Assembly: GCA_945788445.1 (NCBI GenBank) | Contig: CALZMA010000089.1 | Coordinates: 1 to 5,089 of the forward strand | From: an uncultured Bacteroidales bacterium | GTDB taxonomy: Bacteria > Bacteroidota > Bacteroidia > Bacteroidales > Bacteroidaceae | Direction: 5' to 3' | DNA length: 5,089 nucleotides | Part shown: in pieces, positions 1-5,089 of the stretch | Numbering within the stretch: the stretch's first letter is position 1 | How the letters are laid out: each line of letters begins with the position of its first letter | Program-made: the position numbers and the translations under genes | The notes under the pieces: generated by a model | Seen by the model: the letters and a program-made list of their open reading frames with translations, nothing else | Told to the model about the DNA's origin: nothing | Databases searched by the model: none

Positions 1-1
1 C

Positions 2-109
2 GCAGGAGCCCGGACGGCCACGGTGCCCGTGACGCGCACGGCGGGCGAGACGCTCGTTGTCCGCCTCGTGCTCGCCGACGGCTCGGCCGTGAGCTACAAG
101 GTGCAGTAA
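2..109 (+). CDS. C-terminal end of an unidentified protein (partial)
   Basis: The window opens inside a plus-strand reading frame whose last 35 codons are visible, ending in TAA at 107-109. The end of the peptide reads GETLVVRLVLADGSAVSYKVQ with the first residue dropped as ETLVVRLVLADGSAVSYKVQ. It alternates hydrophobic and polar residues, as expected of beta-strands, and would suit the last strands of an immunoglobulin-like or other beta-sandwich domain. That pattern also fits secreted or surface proteins, but there is too little sequence to name a family. The high GC at third positions matches the neighbouring genes, and a strong terminator starts about 30 bp after the stop, which supports a genuine gene end. 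The gene converges on the DUF1015 gene. Confidence 0.6.
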   Translation, partial: AGARTATVPVTRTAGETLVVRLVLADGSAVSYKVQ

Positions 110-140
110 GCACCGGCCCACTCCCAACTTGCCTGTCGTG

Positions 141-180
141 AAAAAGCCCCCGGAACCGCTCAAACGGTTTCGGGGGCTTT
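141..180. terminator. Bidirectional intrinsic terminator between convergent genes
   Basis: Positions 143-158 pair with 165-180 in a 16-bp stem with one G-T wobble (153 with 170) and a 6-base loop (CTCAAA). The stem has a GC-rich core (GCCCCC against GGGGGC) and A/T ends. Read on the minus strand, the stem runs into five consecutive T (complement of 141-145); on the plus strand it ends in TTT followed by CC. It lies 31 bp after the stop of the plus-strand gene and 34 bp after the DUF1015 stop, so it can serve both. The U-tract is better for the minus-strand operon. Confidence 0.88.
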
Positions 181-214
181 CCTATGGGGCACGCGCCGCG
201 GCGGGTGCCGGGGA

Positions 215-1465
215 CTAATCCATGAACTTGTGGACCACGAGGCCGCTGCGGAGCTTCGGCTCGAACCAGGTGGCCTTCGGGGGCATGATGTTGCCGCTGT
301 CGGCAATGTCCATAATCTGCTGCATCGACACGGGGTAGAGGGCGAGGGCCATCACCATTTCTCCGCTGTCCACGCGGCGCTGGAGTTCTTCGAGGCCGCG
401 GAGGCCGCCGACGAAGTCGATGCGCTTGTCCTTGCGGAGGTCCTTGATGCCGAGCAACTCGTCGAGGATGAGGCGCGAGGAGATGTCCACGTCGAGCACA
501 CCGATGGGGTCGGTCGGGTCGAAGGTGCCTTCGTGGGCCTTCAGCGAGTACCACGTGCCGTCGAGGTAGAGCGAGAACTCGTGGGGCTGCTGGGCGCGGT
601 AGGGGGCGGCACCCTTGGCCTCCACGTCGAAGTTCTTCTTCAGGGCCTCGAGGAACGCTTCGGCCGACATGCCGTTGAGGTCCTTCACCACGCGGTTGTA
701 GTCGAGGATGGTGAGCTCGTCGGCGGGGAAACATACGGCCATGTAGTAGTTGAACTCCTCTTCGCCCGTGGGGTTCTCGGCCTGGCGTGCCTTCTCGTCG
801 CCCACGAGGGCGGCTGCGGCGGAGCGGTGGTGGCCGTCGGCGATGTAGAGGGCGTCCATGGCGGCAAATTCAGCCGTGATGAGGGCCTGGTCGGCGGGGT
901 CGGTGACGAGCCAGAGCTGGTGGCGGAAGCCGTCGATGGGGGCGATGAAGTCGTTGACCGGCTCGGTGGCGGCGTACTTCTCGCGCAGGGCGAGGAGGGC
1001 GGGACGCGGGTGGTAGGCGAGGAAGACGGGCTCGATGTGGGCCGCGGTGGCGCGCACGTGCTTCATGCGGTCTTCTTCCTTGTCGGCGCGGGTGAGTTCG
1101 TGCTTCTTGATGACGCCCTGCATGTAGTCGGCCACGGAGGCGCAAACGACCCAGCCGTATTGCGTCTTGCCGTTCATGGTCTGGGCGTAGAGGTAGTAGC
1201 AGTCGGTCTCGTCGGGAACGAGCCATCCCTTCTCCTGGAACTTCTTGAACTGCTCGGCGCCGCTTTCGTAGACGCGGGGGTCGTATTCGCTGGTGCCTTC
1301 GGGGAAGTTGATTTCGGGCTTGATGATGTGGTAGAGCGACATCTCGTTGTTGCCGGCCTCAGCGCGGGCTTCTTCGGAACTGAGCACGTCGTAGGGGCGG
1401 CTCTCTACTTGTTCGACCAACTCTTTGGGGGGGCGCAGGCCACGGAAGGGCTTAATCTTGGGCAT
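215..1465 (-). CDS. DUF1015 family protein, third gene of the serine operon
   Basis: A 416-residue soluble protein of the DUF1015 family (Pfam PF06245, COG4198), whose biochemical role is not established as far as I know. Family hallmarks, in order: KIKPFRGLRPP at residues 3-13 and SRPYDVLS at 22-29; HELTRADKEEDRMKH at 122-136; EPVFLAYHPRP at 145-155; the strongest motif, YIADGHHRSAAAA, at 207-219; YNRVVKDL at 256-263; DFVGG at 350-354; and MPPKATWFEPKLRSGLVVHK near the C-terminus. The length is normal for the family. There is no signal peptide and no membrane segment. ATG at 1465 is the natural start because the conserved N-terminal motif follows at once; upstream there is no Shine-Dalgarno sequence, as usual in Bacteroidota. 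The gene lies 85 bp downstream of serA on the same strand with no promoter seen between them, and it ends just before the shared terminator. Position after serC and serA suggests a serine-related job. The ADGHHR motif recalls ParB-fold free serine kinases; this is inference only. Confidence 0.93.
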   Translation of the reverse strand: MPKIKPFRGLRPPKELVEQVESRPYDVLSSEEARAEAGNNEMSLYHIIKPEINFPEGTSEYDPRVYESGAEQFKKFQEKGWLVPDETDCYYLYAQTMNGKTQYGWVVCASVADYMQGVIKKHELTRADKEEDRMKHVRATAAHIEPVFLAYHPRPALLALREKYAATEPVNDFIAPIDGFRHQLWLVTDPADQALITAEFAAMDALYIADGHHRSAAAALVGDEKARQAENPTGEEEFNYYMAVCFPADELTILDYNRVVKDLNGMSAEAFLEALKKNFDVEAKGAAPYRAQQPHEFSLYLDGTWYSLKAHEGTFDPTDPIGVLDVDISSRLILDELLGIKDLRKDKRIDFVGGLRGLEELQRRVDSGEMVMALALYPVSMQQIMDIADSGNIMPPKATWFEPKLRSGLVVHKFMD

Positions 1466-1487
1466 AGTATTGGACTTGAGGTTAGAA

Positions 1488-1540
1488 GGCGCAAGGGCAC
1501 TTCTTCAAGAGGAGGTTCTCGGAGAAGTGCCCGTGGCGCC
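1488..1540 (-). other. Stem-loop in the serA-DUF1015 gap
   Basis: Ten perfect base pairs join 1495-1504 (GGGCACTTCT) to 1523-1532 (AGAAGTGCCC) around an 18-base loop. After a small internal loop, 1488-1492 (GGCGC) pairs with 1536-1540 (GCGCC). Nearly the whole 85-bp gap is folded. On the minus-strand transcript the stem is followed by CTTCTAACC, with no U-tract, so it is unlikely to be a standard terminator. An mRNA-stability or processing element that sets DUF1015 expression apart from serA is more plausible. The pairing is seen directly; the role is inferred. Confidence 0.6.
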
Positions 1541-1550
1541 GGTGGCAATG

Positions 1551-2471
1551 TTACTTGTTTACTTGGAATTTCTTCACGCCGTCTTCGATGAAGTCGACAA
1601 TCTGCTGTGCGGCAGCGAGGCCTGCGTTGATGTTGGCCTCCTTGGTCTGTGCGCCCATCTTCTTCGGGGTGAAGATGTAGCGGTTGCCGAGGAGCTCCAC
1701 GGCACGGTCGTGGTCGGCGAGCTTGAGGTCGGTGACGTAGCGCAGGTCGGTGCGTTCGGTCATGGCCTTGATGAGTCCCTCTTCGTCGATGACGTCCTGG
1801 CGTGCGCTGTTCACGAGGATGGCATCCTTGCGCATGACGGAGATGAGGTCATAGCCGATGCTGCGGCGGGTCTCGGGCGTCGAGGGAAGGTGGAGGCTCA
1901 CGATGTTGTTGAAGGCGAAGAGGTCGTGGAGCGTCTCGTGCACGTGGAAACCGGCATCGATGATTTTCTGCGGGCGGTTGAGCGGGGAGTAGCTGGAGAT
2001 GTCCATACCCATTCCGTGGGCGATGCGGGCGAGGTTCTGGGCCACGGCACCGAAGGCGAGGAGGCCGAGCTTCTTGCCCATGAGCTCTGTGCCGGAAGTG
2101 CCGTTGAACTGGTTGCGGCAGGCGTAGATGAGGAGGCCGATGACGAGTTCGGCCACGGCGTTGGCGTTCTGGCCGGGCGTGTTCATCACCACGATGTGGC
2201 GGGCCGTGGCTGCGTCGAGGTCCACGTTGTCGTAGCCGGCTCCGGCGCGCACGATGATTTTCAGGTTGGGCGCTGCGTCCATCACTTCGCCGTCGATTTT
2301 GTCGGAACGGATGATGAGCGCATCGACGTCGGCCACGGCTTCGAGCAGCTGGGCCTTCTCGGTGTATTTTTCGAGGAGGGCCATTTCGTAGCCCACGGGG
2401 TCGAGAATATCCTTGATGCCCTTGACGGCCACGGGGGCAAAGGGCTTTTCGGTAGCTACAAGTACTTTCAT
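1551..2471 (-). CDS. serA: D-3-phosphoglycerate dehydrogenase, short Bacteroides type
   Basis: Predicted to oxidise 3-phosphoglycerate to 3-phosphohydroxypyruvate with a nicotinamide cofactor, the first step of serine synthesis, in the cytoplasm. The 306 residues form one D-isomer-specific 2-hydroxyacid dehydrogenase unit: substrate-domain segments at about 1-98 and 285-306 flank a nucleotide-binding domain at about 99-284. There is no C-terminal ACT domain, so the serine feedback known for the E. coli enzyme is not expected by that route. Visible motifs are VRAGAGYDNVDL (74-85), NAVAELVIGLL (104-114), the conserved Arg224 in VNSARQDVIDE, and TPKKMGAQTKEANINAG (268-284). The usual catalytic histidine of TPH is Lys270, a known feature of Bacteroides-type and Entamoeba enzymes. 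The usual GxGxxG loop reads AFGAVA (139-144), the cofactor-binding Asp after the second strand is Ser162, and the catalytic Glu position may be Asp253. Second gene of the cluster, 97 bp after serC. The start, MKVLVATEKPFA, matches the family N-terminus. A related 2-hydroxyacid dehydrogenase activity is possible, but the serC linkage favours SerA. Confidence 0.9.
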   Translation of the reverse strand: MKVLVATEKPFAPVAVKGIKDILDPVGYEMALLEKYTEKAQLLEAVADVDALIIRSDKIDGEVMDAAPNLKIIVRAGAGYDNVDLDAATARHIVVMNTPGQNANAVAELVIGLLIYACRNQFNGTSGTELMGKKLGLLAFGAVAQNLARIAHGMGMDISSYSPLNRPQKIIDAGFHVHETLHDLFAFNNIVSLHLPSTPETRRSIGYDLISVMRKDAILVNSARQDVIDEEGLIKAMTERTDLRYVTDLKLADHDRAVELLGNRYIFTPKKMGAQTKEANINAGLAAAQQIVDFIEDGVKKFQVNK

Positions 2472-2503
2472 GCTTGGCTGGATTTAAACGAAAAAGAAGG
2501 CAG

Positions 2504-2538
2504 GCAGAAAAGAACCGCTCTGCTGCGCTCTTTTCTGC
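2504..2538 (-). other. Stem-loop in the serC-serA gap
   Basis: Positions 2504-2513 (GCAGAAAAGA) pair perfectly with 2529-2538 (TCTTTTCTGC). An inner CGC/GCG stem at 2516-2518 and 2525-2527 closes a 6-base loop after a small bulge. On the minus-strand transcript it lies between the serC stop and the serA start, and a pyrimidine-rich stretch containing CTTTTT follows about 8 bases after the stem. It could be a leaky terminator lowering serA relative to serC, or an RNA-processing or stability element. No separate serA promoter matching TAnnTTTG is visible in the gap. Confidence 0.55.
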
Positions 2539-2568
2539 ACCGACCTTTCAGATGATGTTTGTGAGAAC

Positions 2569-3645
2569 TTATGCCTTCTTGTGGAGGGCTTCAAATTCCT
2601 GCATGCAGGCTACGAGGGCCTTCACGCCTTCGAGCGGCATGGCATTGTAGCAGGAAGCGCGGAAACCGCCCACGGAACGGTGACCCTTCACGCCCTGCAT
2701 GCCCTTGCTCTGGGCAAACTTGAGGAATTCGGCCTCGAGGTCCTTGTATTCGTCGGCCATGACGAAGCAGATGTTCATGAGCGAACGGTCTTCCTTGGCT
2801 GCGGTGCCCTTGAAGAGGGGGTTGCGGTCGATTTCGCCGTAGAGGAGGGCGGCACGTTCTTCGGCGCGGCGGGCCATCTCCTTCACGCCACCCTGGGCCT
2901 TGATCCACTTGAGGTTCTGGAGGGCACAGTAGATGGGCACTACGGGCGGGGTGTTGAACATGGAGCCTTTCTCCACGTGGGTGCGGTAGTCGAGCATCGT
3001 GGGGATGGGGCGGCTCACGTGGCCGAGGAGTTCGTCCTTCACGATGACGAAGGTGACACCGGCCATGGAGAGGTTCTTCTGCGCACCGCCGTAGATCATG
3101 CCATACTTGCTGACATCAACGGGACGGGAGAAGATGTCGCTCGACATGTCGGCCACGAGGGGCACGGGGCTGTCGAGGTCCTTGCGGATTTCGGTACCGT
3201 AGATGGTATTGTTGGTGGTGATGTGGAAATAGTCGGCATCGGCGGGGATTTCATACTCCTTCGGGATGAAGGTGTAGTTGGCATCGGCCGACGAGGCTAC
3301 CTCTACGACTTCGCCGAAGAGCTTGGCCTCCTTCAGGGCCTTCTTGGCCCAAACGCCGGTGTTGAGGTAGGCGGCTTTCTTCTCCAAGAGGTTGTACGGA
3401 ACCATGCAGAACTCCAAGCTGGCGCCGCCACCCACGAAGAGCACGGAGTAACCCTCGGGGATGTCGAGCAATTCCTTGAAAAGAGCTTGGGCTTCGTCCA
3501 TCACAGCCTGGAACTCTTTGGTGCGGTGGCTGATTTCCATCAGAGAAAGACCCATATCGCCAAATTCTACACAGGCATCAGCCGTTGCCTTCATCACTTC
3601 TTGAGGCAGGATTGAGGGACCCGCGCCAAAATTGTATTTTTTCAT
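2569..3645 (-). CDS. serC: Phosphoserine aminotransferase
   Basis: A PLP-dependent class V aminotransferase that converts 3-phosphohydroxypyruvate and glutamate to phosphoserine and 2-oxoglutarate; SerC can also serve 3-hydroxy-4-phosphobutanoate in vitamin B6 synthesis where that route exists. The 358 residues match the family's usual length of about 360. Key motifs: [10 protein letters not shown] at 5-14; SHRTKEF at 39-45, with Arg41 expected to bind the substrate; VGGGASLEF at 71-79 and GVWAKKA at 97-103 (PLP-stacking Trp99); NNTIYGTE at 145-152; [11 protein letters not shown] at 165-175 with the PLP-ring Asp166; [12 protein letters not shown] at 185-196, where Lys190 is the Schiff-base lysine; and [14 protein letters not shown] at 322-335 region (starting His322 by my count plus or minus one), the phosphate-binding and C-terminal signature. 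No catalytic residue appears lost. ATG at 3645 places the conserved [10 protein letters not shown] at the N-terminus. It is the first gene of the cluster, with a Bacteroidota-type promoter upstream and an AT-rich leader of about 35 nt. Confidence 0.97.
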   Translation of the reverse strand: MKKYNFGAGPSILPQEVMKATADACVEFGDMGLSLMEISHRTKEFQAVMDEAQALFKELLDIPEGYSVLFVGGGASLEFCMVPYNLLEKKAAYLNTGVWAKKALKEAKLFGEVVEVASSADANYTFIPKEYEIPADADYFHITTNNTIYGTEIRKDLDSPVPLVADMSSDIFSRPVDVSKYGMIYGGAQKNLSMAGVTFVIVKDELLGHVSRPIPTMLDYRTHVEKGSMFNTPPVVPIYCALQNLKWIKAQGGVKEMARRAEERAALLYGEIDRNPLFKGTAAKEDRSLMNICFVMADEYKDLEAEFLKFAQSKGMQGVKGHRSVGGFRASCYNAMPLEGVKALVACMQEFEALHKKA

Positions 3646-3686
3646 ATTGTAACCGATTTAATTGTTAATAATAGGTTTGTTGCGGG

Positions 3687-3717
3687 CGAAGATAGACCTT
3701 TTCCTCGGACACTCCAA
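3687..3717 (-). promoter_or_regulatory. Bacteroidota-type promoter for the serC-serA-DUF1015 cluster
   Basis: Read on the minus strand, TTG (3717-3715) is followed after exactly 20 bp by TATCTTCG (3694-3687). This matches the Bacteroidota primary sigma consensus, a -33 TTG and a -7 TAnnTTTG spaced by about 19-21 bp, with one deviation (C for T in TTTG). The predicted transcription start is near 3680, giving a leader of about 35 nt that is AT-rich and lacks a Shine-Dalgarno sequence. A small imperfect palindrome, TTAACAATTAA (3668-3658), lies in the leader. Confidence 0.6.
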
Positions 3718-3820
3718 GCAAAACTTACAATTTATTTCCAAGGCTCCGCGAAATTGCCCCGCACCGCTGAAATCGGCACTCCCGCAGCCGTCTGCTCGCG
3801 GGCCGCCGCACCCCCGACAA

Positions 3821-3913
3821 CTCCGCCGATTGGATTTTCAATCCCAGGCTTTGAAATTTCAATCGGCGGAGTTGAAAATTCAATCGGCGGAGTTGAAAAA
3901 CCGATAGGCGGAA
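3821..3913. repeat. Array of 12-bp palindromes repeating every 21 bp
   Basis: Four A/T-rich 12-mers start exactly 21 bp apart: TTGGATTTTCAA (3830-3841), TTGAAATTTCAA (3851-3862, a perfect palindrome), TTGAAAATTCAA (3872-3883) and the degenerate TTGAAAAACCGA (3893-3904). Between them are 9-bp GC-rich spacers: TCGGCGGAG at 3863-3871 and 3884-3892, TAGGCGGAA at 3905-3913, and an unrelated TCCCAGGCT at 3842-3850. The first 12-mer is preceded by CTCCGCCGA (3821-3829), the reverse complement of the spacer. As a result 3818-3841 and 3872-3895 form a 24-bp inverted repeat with one mismatch. The repeats are seen directly. A protein-binding array, a bent-DNA element or a dispersed intergenic repeat are all possible. 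Confidence 0.85.
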
Positions 3914-3914
3914 T

Positions 3915-4024
3915 TGGCGGCAGCTGCCTGCCACCGGGCTTACCAGGGGCCGTATTTCCGTCCGCCCCACCGCGGCGGGAGAAACCGGCGGAAGGGGGGC
4001 TTCGGCCAAGTGCTTGGCTTGCCC
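3915..4024. other. GC-rich stretch with several inverted repeats
   Basis: GGCAGCTGCC at 3919-3928 is a perfect palindrome, extended by TGGC (3915-3918) and GCCA (3930-3933) with one unpaired base. CCGCC (3962-3966) can pair with GGCGG (3987-3991). GCCAA (4005-4009) pairs with TTGGC (4014-4018) around a 4-base loop, extendable by GGGC (3997-4000) with GCCC (4021-4024) across an internal loop. No U-tract follows any of them. They lie upstream of the predicted plus-strand promoter, so they are probably not in that gene's mRNA. Function unknown. Confidence 0.4.
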
Positions 4025-4127
4025 TTCGCAAAGAGCAGTTGGCAAATGCCGCGGCCGGCCTGAAAAAACTACTCGAAGGAGGTATATAATATAGCACACT
4101 TTTTAAAGATGCGTGCGAAGTTTTACT

Positions 4128-4135
4128 TACCTTTG
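4128..4135 (+). promoter_or_regulatory. Bacteroidota -7 element for the carboxyltransferase gene
   Basis: TACCTTTG is an exact match to the TAnnTTTG consensus, 46 bp before the ATG. No TTG occurs at the ideal -33 position; an AT-rich CTTTTTAAAG run (4099-4108) lies about there. Transcription would start near 4142, leaving a leader of about 40 nt that is very A-rich (for example ACAAAAACAAAA at 4159-4170). Bacteroidota often use such A-rich leaders in place of a Shine-Dalgarno sequence. Confidence 0.6.
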
Positions 4136-4181
4136 CCCCGCATTTCTACGAAACACATACAAAAACAAAATCTATAGAAAC

Positions 4182-5089
4182 ATGAGCGAACAACTGAAAA
4201 AAGTGAAGCAGCTGGTCGAACTCCGACAGAAAGCACGCCTCGGCGGTGGCGAAAAAGCCATCGAGAAGCAACATGCGAAGGGTAAGGCCACCGCACGCGA
4301 ACGCATAGAGCTCCTTCTGGACAAAGGCTCTTTTGAAGAAATGGACATGTTCAAGCTCCACCGTTGCCACTACTTCGGCATGGAGAAGAAGCAGTACCTC
4401 GGCGACGGCGTGGTGGCCGGCAGCGGCACCATCAACGGCCGCCTGGTCTATGTCTTCGCCCAGGACTTCACCGTGAACGGCGGCTCTCTCTCGGAAACGA
4501 TGGCTGAGAAGATCTGCAAGGTGATGGACCAGAGCATGAAGATGGGCGCTCCCTGCATCGGCCTCAACGACTCGGGCGGCGCACGCATCCAGGAGGGCAT
4601 CAACGCCCTCGCAGGCTTCGGCAACATCTTCCAGCGCAACATCGAGGCCAGCGGCGTGGTGCCCCAGATTTCGGGTATCTGCGGCCCCTGCGCGGGCGGC
4701 GCTGTCTACTCGCCCGCACTCACGGACTTCGTGGTGATGCTCGAAGGCGTGAGCTACATGTTCCTCACCGGCCCGAAGGTGGTGAAGACCGTGACGGGCG
4801 AAGACGTGACGCAGGAGGACCTCGGCGGCGCTGCCGTACACTCCACGAAGAGCGGCGTGTGCCACTTCACGGCCCAGACGGAGGAGGAATTTGCCCAGCT
4901 TATCCGCCGCCTGCTCTCCTATATCCCGCAGAACAACATGGAACGCGCGCCGCGCATCGCCTGCACCGACCCCATCGACCGCAAGGAGGATTCGCTCAAC
5001 GAGATTATCCCCGACAACCCGAACATGGCGTACGACATGTATAAGGTAATCGGTGCCGTGGTGGACAACGGGGAGTTCCTCGAGGTGCA
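4182..5089 (+). CDS. Acyl-CoA carboxyltransferase (propionyl-CoA carboxylase beta / methylmalonyl-CoA decarboxylase alpha type), partial
   Basis: The frame runs from ATG at 4182 past the window edge; 302 complete codons are visible out of about 510-520 typical of the family. The protein moves a carboxyl group between biotin and an acyl-CoA, most likely between propionyl-CoA and methylmalonyl-CoA. The visible part is the N-terminal carboxyltransferase domain (PF01039): HAKGKATARERIELLLDKGS at 31-50, VVAGSGTINGRLVYVFAQDF at 77-96, LNDSGGARIQEGINAL at 128-143, ISGICGPCAGGAVYSPAL at 163-180 (Gly173-Ala174 probably form the oxyanion hole) and FLTGPKVVKTVTGEDVT at 204-220. The DSGGARIQEG form resembles PccB and MmdA rather than AccD, and no AccD-type zinc finger is present. 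The second half, with the residue controlling acyl-CoA choice, lies beyond the window, so PccB and MmdA cannot be separated. Genes for a biotin carrier and a membrane sodium-pump subunit downstream would indicate a decarboxylase. The start is supported by the A-rich leader and the conserved N-terminus. Confidence 0.93.
   Translation, partial: MSEQLKKVKQLVELRQKARLGGGEKAIEKQHAKGKATARERIELLLDKGSFEEMDMFKLHRCHYFGMEKKQYLGDGVVAGSGTINGRLVYVFAQDFTVNGGSLSETMAEKICKVMDQSMKMGAPCIGLNDSGGARIQEGINALAGFGNIFQRNIEASGVVPQISGICGPCAGGAVYSPALTDFVVMLEGVSYMFLTGPKVVKTVTGEDVTQEDLGGAAVHSTKSGVCHFTAQTEEEFAQLIRRLLSYIPQNNMERAPRIACTDPIDRKEDSLNEIIPDNPNMAYDMYKVIGAVVDNGEFLEV

Larger units (their letters stand above)
3646..4181. 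other. 536-bp gap between divergent genes, no supported gene
   Basis: This stretch separates serC (minus) from the carboxyltransferase gene (plus). Its left edge is AT-rich and holds the serC promoter. The middle (about 3760-4080) is GC-rich and holds the 21-bp array and several inverted repeats. The right edge is again AT-rich with the plus-strand promoter. Overlapping open frames of 81-124 codons exist on both strands across the array, but they conflict with one another, show no family motifs and lack good start contexts. I see no tRNA, no transposase and no convincing riboswitch. Confidence 0.75.

Noticed and set aside
1507..1516. AAGAGGAGGT on the plus strand, Shine-Dalgarno-like
   Set aside because: It is antisense to the operon, lies in the loop of a stem-loop, and has no start codon at a suitable distance leading to a real gene.
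230..1591. 453-codon plus-strand open frame antisense to the DUF1015 gene
   Set aside because: It is the reverse shadow of a GC-rich gene; the translation is a low-complexity run of V, E, H, G and L with no family motif, while the minus strand encodes a recognisable conserved protein.
1425..2555. 376-codon plus-strand open frame antisense to serA
   Set aside because: Same type of shadow: valine-, glutamate- and histidine-rich composition, no motif, fully covered by a clear serA on the other strand.
2581..3615. 344-codon plus-strand open frame antisense to serC
   Set aside because: Shadow of serC, whose complete catalytic signature is on the minus strand.
3818..3913. CRISPR array
   Set aside because: The period is only 21 bp, the 9-bp spacers are repeated rather than unique, and the units are far too short for CRISPR repeats and spacers.
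4077..4090. AAGGAGG followed by TATATAAT, resembling a Shine-Dalgarno sequence and a sigma-70 -10 box
   Set aside because: No start codon with a usable frame follows the GGAGG at normal spacing, and Bacteroidota primary sigma uses TAnnTTTG rather than TATAAT. The TACCTTTG at 4128 is a better promoter candidate.
3725..4099. Overlapping open frames of 81-124 codons on both strands across the intergenic array, some giving 7-residue repeats such as SIGGVEN
   Set aside because: The 21-bp period keeps several frames open and makes peptide repeats on both strands. The frames conflict, lack start-site context, and one crosses the serC promoter side, so a coding role is not supported.
4146..4865. 239-codon minus-strand open frame opposite the carboxyltransferase gene
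   Set aside because: Antisense shadow; it is alanine-, histidine- and leucine-rich with no motif, and the plus strand encodes an obvious PF01039 protein.

Overview
The window looks like a GC-rich chromosome segment from the phylum Bacteroidota, most likely order Bacteroidales. Three things point there: the gene order serC, serA, DUF1015; a short SerA with the lysine-for-histidine active site typical of Bacteroides-type enzymes; and promoters resembling the Bacteroidota consensus (TTG, then TAnnTTTG), with A-rich leaders and no Shine-Dalgarno sequence. The genus cannot be fixed by reading.

Layout from left to right. Positions 2-109 hold the last 35 codons of an unidentified plus-strand gene. 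A strong stem-loop at 141-180 lies between that gene and the convergent minus-strand cluster and can end transcription from both sides. The minus strand then carries three genes, transcribed from right to left: serC (3645-2569), serA (2471-1551) and a DUF1015 gene (1465-215). They are separated by gaps of 97 and 85 bp. Each gap contains a stem-loop, and neither contains an obvious promoter, so the genes probably form one operon driven by a promoter at about 3687-3717.

Positions 3646-4181 form a 536 bp gap between divergent genes. It holds the serC promoter, an unusual array of palindromes repeating every 21 bp (3821-3913), several further inverted repeats, and a promoter element for the plus-strand gene that follows. 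That gene (4182 to the window end) encodes about the first 60% of a biotin-dependent acyl-CoA carboxyltransferase subunit, of the propionyl-CoA carboxylase beta or methylmalonyl-CoA decarboxylase alpha type. In Bacteroidales such proteins are usually linked to the succinate-propionate route.

Functionally, SerA oxidises 3-phosphoglycerate and SerC transaminates the product to phosphoserine. No serB phosphatase gene is present here. The third gene of the operon is a protein of unknown function with an ADGHHR motif resembling that of ParB-fold free serine kinases, which makes a role in phosphoserine or serine metabolism an attractive but unproven idea. The SerA copy is also unusual in its cofactor-binding residues. 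The two most interesting items are the 21-bp array and the SerA/DUF1015 pair.
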